A DNA stretch of 64,000 nucleotides from positions 2,046,001 to 2,110,000 of the forward strand of contig OZ271831.1 in NCBI GenBank assembly GCA_965601455.1, written 5' to 3'. The notes under the pieces are model-generated. The model was not told where the DNA came from. It searched no databases and saw only the letters and a list, made by a program, of their open reading frames with translations. Of this stretch, positions 1 to 7,663 are shown in pieces (positions within the stretch are counted from its first letter, which is position 1; every line of letters begins with the position of its first letter). The position numbers were made by a program, and so were the translations under genes. Source of the DNA: JANQEU01 sp965601455 (GTDB taxonomy: Bacteria; Bacteroidota; Bacteroidia; Cytophagales; Cyclobacteriaceae).

Positions 1-462
1 TCTTCCTGACCATGTAACACTCTTTTCGTCCCTTATTTTAAGGAGTAAATCCAGCTTCTCTTCGAAGAGCTCATCATAATCCTGAATGTTTAATCCGAAT
101 AGGGGAAAAGAGTCGGTGAATGAACCTCTGCCAACGACCATCTCAGCACGACCTTTAGAAATGAGATCCAAAGTCGCAAAATTCTGAAATACTCGTACAG
201 GGTCAGCCGAGCTAAGGACCGTTACTGCACTGCTGAGTTTAATTCTTTTTGTTCTGGCTGCCGCGGCCGCCAGAATCACTGCATTGGCTGAGTCGAGGAA
301 TTCTTTTCTGTAATGTTCACCAATGGCGAAAGTGTCCAGGCCCATTTCGTCAGCAAATGAGATTCTTTCGAGGAGGCGTTCCATGTCACTTACCGGGTTG
401 GTAAAAACTCCTGTTTCTTTATCAATACTTGCCGCGGCAAAACTGTCGATTCCAATTTCCAT
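1..462 (-). CDS. LLM-class flavin-dependent oxidoreductase, partial (C-terminus outside window)
   Basis: The first 154 residues are visible, from an ATG at 460-462; the rest lies beyond the window start. The N-terminus (MEIGIDSF...), the segment FADEMGLDTFAIGEHY at about residues 36-51, and the block around AAAARTKRIKLSSAVTVLSSADPVRV are typical of the bacterial luciferase-like monooxygenase family, TIM-barrel enzymes that use reduced flavin. The motif RAEMVVGRGSF is also usual in the family. The substrate cannot be told from this part. It is transcribed away from the PadR gene at 599, so the 136 bases between them hold divergent promoters. Confidence 0.88.
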   Translation of the reverse strand, partial: MEIGIDSFAAASIDKETGVFTNPVSDMERLLERISFADEMGLDTFAIGEHYRKEFLDSANAVILAAAAARTKRIKLSSAVTVLSSADPVRVFQNFATLDLISKGRAEMVVGRGSFTDSFPLFGLNIQDYDELFEEKLDLLLKIRDEKSVTWSGR

Positions 463-549
463 ATCCTGTCAACATAGTTATTGTAAAATGAGTTGAGAGT
501 TTGGCGATTATGGAAATAAAATGAAACCTGTAAGACATTTGATCGTTAT

Positions 550-583
550 ACTTTGGTATTCTATGTATATAGATCAACAAAGT
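550..583. promoter_or_regulatory. Inverted repeat upstream of PadR gene 1 (candidate operator)
   Basis: ACTTTG at 550-555 and its exact reverse complement CAAAGT at 578-583 flank a 22 base AT-rich spacer just before the PadR start at 599. PadR proteins commonly bind palindromes in their own promoters and repress themselves. The arms are only 6 bp, so chance is possible; a similar arrangement precedes the PadR gene ending at 59287. Confidence 0.3.
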
Positions 584-598
584 GTATAGATTTGTAAT

Positions 599-937
599 AT
601 GATATCTAAAAATTTGACTGCTGCATCCACCAAGCCAATCATTCTTGGCATACTTAAGCAGGGCAATAGCTATGGCTATTTGATCATAAAGAGAATTAAG
701 GAGCTTTCAGGTGGAAAGATGAAATACTCAGATGGAATGCTTTATCCTGTGTTGCATCGACTTGAAAAGGAGGGAAACATCAAATCCTACTGGACGGTAG
801 AGGACGGAAAGAAACCCAGAAAGTACTACGAGATTACAGAATTAGGTAAAGAAGCATTGCAAGTTGAAAAGGAGCAGTGGCAGCAAGTGAATGCCGTTCT
901 CAGTGAAATCTGGGATGTTAAGCCAATAAAAAGCTAG
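599..937 (+). CDS. PadR family transcriptional regulator (unit 1)
   Basis: A 112-residue winged-helix protein. The PadR pattern is clear: ILGILKQGNSYGYLIIKRI near the N-terminus, the recognition region DGMLYPVLHRLEKEGNI, the wing with GKKPRKYYEITELGK, then a short C-terminal helix for dimerisation. Such proteins are usually local repressors of a membrane transport gene that follows. Here the permease gene starts 3 bases after the stop, so the two are almost certainly one transcript. The ATG at 599 is the only start before the conserved domain. Confidence 0.93.
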   Translation: MISKNLTAASTKPIILGILKQGNSYGYLIIKRIKELSGGKMKYSDGMLYPVLHRLEKEGNIKSYWTVEDGKKPRKYYEITELGKEALQVEKEQWQQVNAVLSEIWDVKPIKS

Positions 938-940
938 TGT

Positions 941-3655
941 ATGTTTGATCTTGAAAAATCTATTGCCGGTTGGCTAAGAAAATTTCGAAAGCATTCGTCA
1001 TTTGAAGATGCCAGTATTTCTGAAATGGAGTCGCACCTCAGAGATCATATCGAGGATTTAACTTCTGATGGGCATACTGAACAGGAAGCTTTTGAACTAG
1101 CAACAAAGGAATTTGGAGAAATACCATCGGTTGCCGAAGAGGAACAATTCAACCGGTATAAGTCTCTTTTATTCCCCGAGTTAAGTCTATTCCTAAACAA
1201 CCTTAGAATTGGTTTAAGAAACATTACGAAAAGACCTTTCTATACTTTTCTTAACACGTTTGGTTTAGCCGTAGGTGTCTCAGGTGTCATTTTAATAGGA
1301 TTATATGTGCATGACGAACTGAGTTTTGATCGAATGTTCCCGGAATCCGATCGAATATTCAGGATCAACATTGACAACAGAACCAACGGGGAATACAGTG
1401 AGTACGCAACTGCTCCGGGCCCAATGGCCAATGTACTGGTCCAGGATTGTCCTGCAGTAGAACTGGTGTCTCGCTTTCGTAACATAGATAATGCATTGAT
1501 TAAAAGAGCAGGAGCAGTTGAAAGTGTCAAAACCACTGAGATAGTGGCGGTGGACTCGGGATTTCTTGACATGTTCGGTGTGAGCCTTTTATACGGAGAG
1601 GAAAAATCTGCCCTGTCCGAGCCAAATACCTTGATACTCACCGAAACTGCAGCGAAGGTGTTTTTCGACAAAGAGATAGCCCTAGGTCAGTCAGTGATCA
1701 TCAATGAAGTCGATCATTACATTGTTTCCGGAGTGATTGAAGATTTTCCAAAGAATTCCTTTCTCCGAAATCATCAGATCTTTCTGTCCCTGTCAAGTTT
1801 TAAGGATGCCCAAAGCAAGGCATGGAACACCTGGTATTTCCCAACATTTGTAAGGTTACAAAGTCCTGGTCACGTCGTTGAATTGCAAGCTTTTCTCAAT
1901 ACAGTAAAGGATAACTACTTGATTCCGTGGGCGATGACTTTTATTCCCGGATTGACCGTCGAAAGCTCAAGACAGGCGGAGGCTGAATCCGGAAATTTTA
2001 TGAGGTTCAATACCACAGCATTAACGGATATACGGCTTTATTCCGGTGATCGAAGAGGAGAATTCAGCTCTAATGGAACGATTAGAAACGTATATATCAT
2101 GGTGGCCATTGGGATTATGCTTTTGATTCTTGCGGCTGTGAATTTCACTAATCTGACAATAGCCTTTTCATTAAAGAGGGTTAGAGAAGTTGGGATAAGA
2201 AAAGCTTTAGGTTCTTCCCGACTGGGTCTTGTTCGACAGTTTTTGACAGAGTCAACGTTAATAGCTTTGTTTTCAATGCTATTGGGAGTTTTTCTGGCAA
2301 TTCTCTTTATCCCATTCTTTAACCTGCTGTCTGATAAGGCTTTAGCTATTCCTTTCACCTCTCCAATTTTTTGGACTGTGACATTGGTTGCGGTTGTGCT
2401 ATTAGGATTAATCTCCGGCTTCTTCCCGTCCCTTTACATGGCAAGGTTAGATTCCATCAAAGCATTGAAAGGACAACTGACCCATTCCCGTCGTAGCCCG
2501 ATTCAAAATGGACTTGTGATATTCCAATTCTTCATCTCGGTATTTCTAATAGCATGTACGGGCGTGGTCTATCAACAAGTTAATTACATAGGCTCGAAGG
2601 AATTGGGTTTTGATAGAGAGAGAGTTCTGATTATTGAAGACGTTAACCTGGTGGGCAGTCAGTTACTGAGTCTAAAAGAGTCTATCAAGGGTTTGAGTGC
2701 TGTTAACAGTGTCTCGTTGAGCAGTTATCTGCCTACGCCATCAAAAAGGGGTGGGACTACCTATTTTGTCGAAGGTCAGATGGAAAGCGGTGCTTTTGAT
2801 TCCAATGAAGCCATGATTATCGAGCAATGGGATGTTGATACGGACTATATCGAGGCCTTGGGTCTGACGTTAATTGCGGGTCGGGTACATGAAGCTGGAC
2901 GTCCAGCCGATTCATTGGCACTGGTGATCAACAAGGTCACGGCAGATATGATGGGTTTTGGAGTAGAGGAGGTATTAGGTCAGAGGATCACTGATGATTT
3001 CCATCGCCCTGACAAGGAGAATATGGCGTACTATACCATAATTGGAGTGGTAGATGATTTTCATTTTGAATCAATGCAGAATAAGATCAATGGATTGACG
3101 CTTCGACTTGGTGGTACCCCGGATAAGATGATAATCCGATTAAATACCGGGGACGTTGTAAACTCAATTTCACAAATTGAAAATGCCTGGAGAAATGCAG
3201 ATATCGATCAATCGATGAATTTCCATTTCCTGGACCAGGCTTTCGAAAATACCTATCGAAGTGAGATTCGATTGGGGAAGGTCTTCATGACTTTTACCAG
3301 TTTATCAGTATTAATCGCATGTCTTGGGTTATTTGGATTAGCGACGTTTGACGCCGAAAACCGCACAAAGGAAATTGGTATTCGAAAAGTCTTAGGTGCT
3401 ACAGTTCCACAAGTGATGAAGCATTTATCCTTGAATTTCTTGAAACTTATTCTGGTATCGATAATAATTTCTCTTCCACTTAGTTGGCTGGTCATGGAAA
3501 GGTGGCTTCAGGATTTTAGTTACCGAACGGAATTATCTATTACGCTATTTATTGGGGCTGGTTTATTGGCTATCGTAATCGCTCTCTTGACTGTGGGATA
3601 TCAGAGTATTCGTTCAGCAATTATGAATCCGGTAAAAAGCTTAAGAGCGGAGTGA
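941..3655 (+). CDS. FtsX/MacB-type ABC permease with permease prefix domain (unit 1)
   Basis: A 904-residue inner-membrane protein without an ATPase domain. Residues 1-75 form a soluble helical prefix (ESHLRDHIEDL...EQEAFELATKEFG) like permease prefix domain 1. TM1 is at about 104-124, followed by a large periplasmic MacB-like domain, then three membrane helices introduced by the FtsX signature VREVGIRKALGSSR; the module is then duplicated, with a second signature TKEIGIRKVLGATV near the C-terminus. This gives about eight membrane spans. Duplicated permeases of this kind next to PadR genes resemble the ADOP group (TIGR03434). A partner ATPase must come from elsewhere, or the protein acts as a sensor; no substrate can be inferred. 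Confidence 0.92.
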   Translation: MFDLEKSIAGWLRKFRKHSSFEDASISEMESHLRDHIEDLTSDGHTEQEAFELATKEFGEIPSVAEEEQFNRYKSLLFPELSLFLNNLRIGLRNITKRPFYTFLNTFGLAVGVSGVILIGLYVHDELSFDRMFPESDRIFRINIDNRTNGEYSEYATAPGPMANVLVQDCPAVELVSRFRNIDNALIKRAGAVESVKTTEIVAVDSGFLDMFGVSLLYGEEKSALSEPNTLILTETAAKVFFDKEIALGQSVIINEVDHYIVSGVIEDFPKNSFLRNHQIFLSLSSFKDAQSKAWNTWYFPTFVRLQSPGHVVELQAFLNTVKDNYLIPWAMTFIPGLTVESSRQAEAESGNFMRFNTTALTDIRLYSGDRRGEFSSNGTIRNVYIMVAIGIMLLILAAVNFTNLTIAFSLKRVREVGIRKALGSSRLGLVRQFLTESTLIALFSMLLGVFLAILFIPFFNLLSDKALAIPFTSPIFWTVTLVAVVLLGLISGFFPSLYMARLDSIKALKGQLTHSRRSPIQNGLVIFQFFISVFLIACTGVVYQQVNYIGSKELGFDRERVLIIEDVNLVGSQLLSLKESIKGLSAVNSVSLSSYLPTPSKRGGTTYFVEGQMESGAFDSNEAMIIEQWDVDTDYIEALGLTLIAGRVHEAGRPADSLALVINKVTADMMGFGVEEVLGQRITDDFHRPDKENMAYYTIIGVVDDFHFESMQNKINGLTLRLGGTPDKMIIRLNTGDVVNSISQIENAWRNADIDQSMNFHFLDQAFENTYRSEIRLGKVFMTFTSLSVLIACLGLFGLATFDAENRTKEIGIRKVLGATVPQVMKHLSLNFLKLILVSIIISLPLSWLVMERWLQDFSYRTELSITLFIGAGLLAIVIALLTVGYQSIRSAIMNPVKSLRAE

Positions 3656-3699
3656 TGGACGCAACCTGATGCTTACAAATCGCATCTAACTTCAAATTA

Positions 3700-4365
3700 A
3701 TGAATATGTCATCTAATAGAAAAATAGGTCGACTGGCAGGTGTCTGTCTGCTGGTGATGGTTGGGAGTGGAATTCCGGGTGTTTTGTTTCGTAATATTGG
3801 TAGTGCCTACCTTAAAAATCCTGAATTGCTTCAATCCTTAGTTGAAAATTCTATGGAAATAAGGCTTTCTATTTTCTTGAGTTTTGTTGCTGGAATCTCA
3901 GGTGTTTTATTCTCAATCGTTATTCATCAGTTCATTAAGCCCTATTCCTCCTTTGCGGCAAAGGTTATTCTAACTCTTTCAATTGTTCATATTTCTGTAA
4001 GCTTCGTTGGGGATATATTTCATTATACCCTATTAGAATCTGTTCACTTCACGGAAAAAAGTGATGGAATTGATATTCTTCCGATTGCTTCTTTGTCGAT
4101 CTACGGCTATTTCGGCGCTCACTTTATTAGCTTGATCATTTATAGTGGGACATTTGTATTTATGCATTCCCAATTCCTAAGATTCAGGCTGTTACCCATT
4201 TGGTTCGCATCCTGGGGGATGATTGCCGCTGGCCTCGTCTTCATTGCCACCTGGTTACAGGTATTTGATCAGTCAGTGAGTTTTCACTTTTATAACCAGA
4301 ATGGCTTGTTCATGATCGCCTTTACTATCTATATGTTGATCATGGGATTTAAGGAAAAGGAATAA
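3700..4365 (+). CDS. DUF4386-like multi-pass membrane protein
   Basis: A 221-residue protein with about six hydrophobic segments. It opens with a short basic stretch (NRKIGRLAGVCLLVMVGSGIPGVLF), has a loop carrying an NPELLQSLVENS segment, and ends with GLFMIAFTIYMLIMGF. Length and layout match the DUF4386 family, whose function is unknown. It follows the unit 1 permease by 44 bases on the same strand and may be read from the same transcript. The family assignment is from the overall pattern, not from a catalytic motif. Confidence 0.7.
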   Translation: MNMSSNRKIGRLAGVCLLVMVGSGIPGVLFRNIGSAYLKNPELLQSLVENSMEIRLSIFLSFVAGISGVLFSIVIHQFIKPYSSFAAKVILTLSIVHISVSFVGDIFHYTLLESVHFTEKSDGIDILPIASLSIYGYFGAHFISLIIYSGTFVFMHSQFLRFRLLPIWFASWGMIAAGLVFIATWLQVFDQSVSFHFYNQNGLFMIAFTIYMLIMGFKEKE

Positions 4366-4402
4366 CCTTTATCTTGCAGCTTTTGACTTTTCAAGAGTAA
4401 AA

Positions 4403-5125
4403 ATGAGATTAAAGGAGAAGGTAGCACTGATTACTGGTGGAGCCAATGGTATTGGAAAAGCTACGGCTACGAAATTCGCTGAAGAAGGAGCGAAGATTAT
4501 TGTCTGGGATCTTGCAGAAAATGCTGAGATTGATGGTCTTGGTGAAGATGATTTATACCGCAAACTGGATGTCACGGCGGAAGAGCAAGTGCAAGAGGGT
4601 ATTGCAGAAATCATCGGTCGGTTTGGGAGAATAGATATCCTTATTAATAACGCCGGAATAACAAGGGACCGTACGTTAATGAAAATGTCAAAAGAGGAAT
4701 GGGATCAGGTCATTTCCGTAAATCTCACAGGAGTTTTTAATTGCACACAAGCCGTTGCTCCAATTATGAAAGAACAGGGCTCAGGTAGCATTGTGTCCGC
4801 CTCCTCCAATGTGGCCATTCGTGGAAATTACGGACAGACTAATTACGTGGCTACAAAATCGGCAATCATAGGGATGACAAAAGTTTGGGCCATGGAATTG
4901 GGCAGATATGGGATTAACGTAAACTGCATCGCCCCGGGATTTATCAAAACTGCAATGACGGATGCCATGCCCGAAGAAGTCAAGAAAAGCAGTTTGGCTC
5001 ATATTCCGCTGGGTTTCTGGGGAGATCCGATCGACATTGCAAATGGCTATCTCTACCTTGCTTCCGATGAAGCCCGCTTCGTAAATGGGATTTGTCTAAC
5101 CATAGATGGCGGAGCCGCCCGATAA
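4403..5125 (+). CDS. SDR family NAD(P)-dependent oxidoreductase, FabG-like
   Basis: A 240-residue classical short-chain dehydrogenase. The cofactor loop TGGANGIGKA, the NNAG motif, the serine of the catalytic set (GSIVSASSN) and the YxxxK active site (YVATKSAI) are all present, and the C-terminus (FVNGICLTIDGGAAR) is typical of 3-oxoacyl-ACP reductase-like enzymes. It could reduce a 3-oxoacyl thioester, but no other fatty-acid or PHB genes lie nearby, so the substrate is open. Its stop overlaps the start of the next gene (TAATG), which implies translational coupling. Confidence 0.9.
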   Translation: MRLKEKVALITGGANGIGKATATKFAEEGAKIIVWDLAENAEIDGLGEDDLYRKLDVTAEEQVQEGIAEIIGRFGRIDILINNAGITRDRTLMKMSKEEWDQVISVNLTGVFNCTQAVAPIMKEQGSGSIVSASSNVAIRGNYGQTNYVATKSAIIGMTKVWAMELGRYGINVNCIAPGFIKTAMTDAMPEEVKKSSLAHIPLGFWGDPIDIANGYLYLASDEARFVNGICLTIDGGAAR

Positions 5126-5376
5126 TGTTCGAGAGCAGCAACTATCCCAAACCTTTAAGTGAGGAACAATTTGAAGAGTGGCTTGAATCCGGAAGAGAAC
5201 AGAAAATAGGATACAATTTCCTGTTGATACTTTGGGATGAGTTCGAGTCCGAGTATCGACCTGTTTATTCAGAGGAGCGAGCAGAAATTGGTAACTATGA
5301 ACCTTTGGGTACAGGGGGAGGCCGTGAGTTTTTAGTGGCAGCGTATGATCTTTACTCTGAGTCAAGGCTAACCTGA
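5125..5376 (+). CDS. Small conserved-looking protein coupled to the FabG-like gene, function unknown
   Basis: The ATG at 5125-5127 overlaps the stop of the upstream reductase by one base (TAATG), the classic arrangement for reinitiation. The product is 83 residues, acidic, without a signal peptide or membrane segment. It carries SEEQFEEWLESGREQKIGYNFLLILWDEFE, two tryptophans, and a glycine-rich GTGGGREFLVAAYDLY near the end. I do not recognise the family. A longer reading from 5092 would start inside the reductase gene and is less likely. Confidence 0.7.
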   Translation: MFESSNYPKPLSEEQFEEWLESGREQKIGYNFLLILWDEFESEYRPVYSEERAEIGNYEPLGTGGGREFLVAAYDLYSESRLT

Positions 5377-5490
5377 ATGCCTGCTTCACAAAATTCTATT
5401 TCAAACCGTAAATCGAGGGAATTACTCTACTGAAAATCAAGGTTAAAGCGTGATTTTGTGCTAATTTCATGGTGGTAAATCAATCCAACC

Positions 5491-7662
5491 ATGAACATCA
5501 AAAAACAAGCAATTCGTGTCCTTTTAATCGGCATCTCGATTAGTCTTTTCCAATGCCAACCAGCAGAAAATACGGCTGGCGATGAAGACTCCGGGGTAGA
5601 TATTGAAGCACTCATCGGGCAGATTACTCTTGAGGAAAAAGTGAATATGATTCACGCCAGTTCCTCTTTCACTTCAGGTGGAGTGGAAAGACTGGGTATC
5701 CCGGAATTAATAACCTCAGATGGGCCACACGGTGTACGTCATGAACATGGCAGGGACTGGGCAAAAGACGAAGGAGTATACGACAGTAGTACCTACCTGC
5801 CAGTTGGGACAGCATTGGCTGCTACCTGGAATCCAGATCTTGGATACAAGTTTGGGACTGTCCTTGGTCGGGAGGCAAACTACCGGGGAAAAGACATTAT
5901 TCTTGGTCCGGGTCTAAACATTATTCGCGATCCAAGAAACGGAAGAAATTTTGAGTATATGACAGAAGACCCTTATTTGAATTCCAGATTTGTAGTGGGC
6001 TACATCAAAGGAGTTCAGGAGCAAGATGTCGCGGCTTGTGCCAAACATTACATAGCTAACAGCCTTGAGTTTGAAAGAGAGAAAGTAGATGTATTGATGA
6101 GCGATCGTGCTTTTCACGAGATCTATCTACCAGGATTCAAGGCGGCCGTTCAGGAAGGAGAAGTATTGGCCATCATGGCTGCTTACAACAAATTCAGGGG
6201 AGATTATTGTGCTCATAGTGAATATCTTTTGGATGATGTTTTACGCGATCAGCTGGGGTTTACAGGGTTGGTTATGAGTGACTGGAATGCAGTGAAGTCA
6301 ACAATGGGAGCTCTTCCCGTGGGAATGGATATTGAATTTGGTACCGACCTGACCATGCCCGAAGCTGAAAGAGATTATGGAAAATTTCATATGGGCGACA
6401 CTGTTGTCTCATTGGTACAATCAGGTGTAGTGGAAGAGTCGGTAGTTGATGCCAAGGTGAGAAATATACTGGGCGTGATGAATAGTATCAATAAATTTGG
6501 GGGACGGAAGTCTGGAGCTTACAATACGCCAGAACATCAGGCAGTTGCCAAAGAAATCGCCGGCGAGTCGATCGTCTTATTGCAAAATGATGGTGTTCTA
6601 CCAATTAATAAATCCGATGTAAAGAAAGTAGCGGTAATTGGAGCAAATGCAACCTGGAAGCACGCCGGAGCCGGAGGGAGTTCCCAGATAAAGGCCTACT
6701 ACGAAGTGACTCCCATGGAGGGCTTAGAGGCGCTTTTAGGGGAGCAGGTTCAACTCTCGTATTCTGCAGGTTACACGATAAGTCGAGAGGGGGGCACTAC
6801 TCCCGAGTCGATTCAGGATGCAGTAGATAAAGCTCGAGAGGCGGATGTAGTTATCTACATCGGTGGACTTGTTCACGGTTACAGTGACGACTGGAACGAC
6901 AATGCCTTTGATGCGGAAGTAATTGATAAGCCCGATATGAAACTTCCTTTTGGACAGGACGAGTTAATACAGGCGATTACTGCAGTAAATGACAAGGTGG
7001 TTGTGGCTTTAATCAGCGGTGGACCTGTGGACATGAGACCATGGAGAAGTGAAGTTGAAGGGATTGTCCAGGCCTGGTATAATGGAATGGATGGCGGACA
7101 TGCGTTGGCCAGTGTACTTTTTGGAGAAATCAATCCTAGTGGCAAGTTACCCATGACATTTCCAGAGAAACTGGACGATAGTCCAGCACACGCGCTGGCA
7201 CGATATCCTGGTGAAGATCTTGTAATTGATCACAAGGAAGATATTTACGTAGGATATCGATATTTTGACACCTATGAGGTAAAACCTGCTTTTGCCTTTG
7301 GTCATGGATTATCTTATACCTCATTTGCGTATTCAAATCTGAACGTGGAATCAAATGAATCAACCGTTTCTGTTTCCGTTAATATTGAAAACATAGGGAC
7401 ACGATCAGGTAAAGAAGTGGTTCAGTTATACGTTCAGGATTCAGAATCCAGGTTAGACAGACCAACCAAGGAACTTAAGGCCTTCGGCAAAATAGAATTA
7501 ACCGCTGGAGAATCTAAAACTGTGGATTTTACACTTGACGAATCAGCATTCAGTTACTATGATGACGAACAAGGAAATTGGGTAATGGAACCCGGAACGT
7601 TTGTACTACACGTTGGAAGTTCTTCGTCTGATATTCGACTGACAAGTGAAATAGAGAAATAA
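5491..7662 (+). CDS. Glycoside hydrolase family 3 beta-glucosidase-like lipoprotein
   Basis: A 723-residue protein starting with a lipoprotein signal whose modified cysteine is Cys22 (SLFQC). The N-terminal TIM barrel has the GH3 features SDGPHGVR, GPGLNIIRDPRNGRNFEYMTEDP, KHYIAN and the nucleophile motif VMSDW with Asp264. The alpha/beta sandwich follows (ESIVLLQNDGVLPI), then the C-terminal fibronectin-like domain (GKEVVQLYVQD, RPTKELKAFGKIEL). It should cleave terminal beta-linked glucose or a related sugar from oligosaccharides in the periplasm or at the outer membrane. No SusC/SusD pair is adjacent, so this is not a classic polysaccharide utilisation locus. It ends one base from the convergent permease gene. 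Confidence 0.93.
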   Translation: MNIKKQAIRVLLIGISISLFQCQPAENTAGDEDSGVDIEALIGQITLEEKVNMIHASSSFTSGGVERLGIPELITSDGPHGVRHEHGRDWAKDEGVYDSSTYLPVGTALAATWNPDLGYKFGTVLGREANYRGKDIILGPGLNIIRDPRNGRNFEYMTEDPYLNSRFVVGYIKGVQEQDVAACAKHYIANSLEFEREKVDVLMSDRAFHEIYLPGFKAAVQEGEVLAIMAAYNKFRGDYCAHSEYLLDDVLRDQLGFTGLVMSDWNAVKSTMGALPVGMDIEFGTDLTMPEAERDYGKFHMGDTVVSLVQSGVVEESVVDAKVRNILGVMNSINKFGGRKSGAYNTPEHQAVAKEIAGESIVLLQNDGVLPINKSDVKKVAVIGANATWKHAGAGGSSQIKAYYEVTPMEGLEALLGEQVQLSYSAGYTISREGGTTPESIQDAVDKAREADVVIYIGGLVHGYSDDWNDNAFDAEVIDKPDMKLPFGQDELIQAITAVNDKVVVALISGGPVDMRPWRSEVEGIVQAWYNGMDGGHALASVLFGEINPSGKLPMTFPEKLDDSPAHALARYPGEDLVIDHKEDIYVGYRYFDTYEVKPAFAFGHGLSYTSFAYSNLNVESNESTVSVSVNIENIGTRSGKEVVQLYVQDSESRLDRPTKELKAFGKIELTAGESKTVDFTLDESAFSYYDDEQGNWVMEPGTFVLHVGSSSSDIRLTSEIEK

Positions 7663-7663
7663 C

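Noticed and set aside
587..594. TAGATTTG, a match to the Bacteroidota -7 promoter pattern, before PadR gene 1
   Set aside because: It ends 4 bases before the start codon and lacks a TTTG at the right distance upstream, so it is not a usable promoter without a leaderless transcript.
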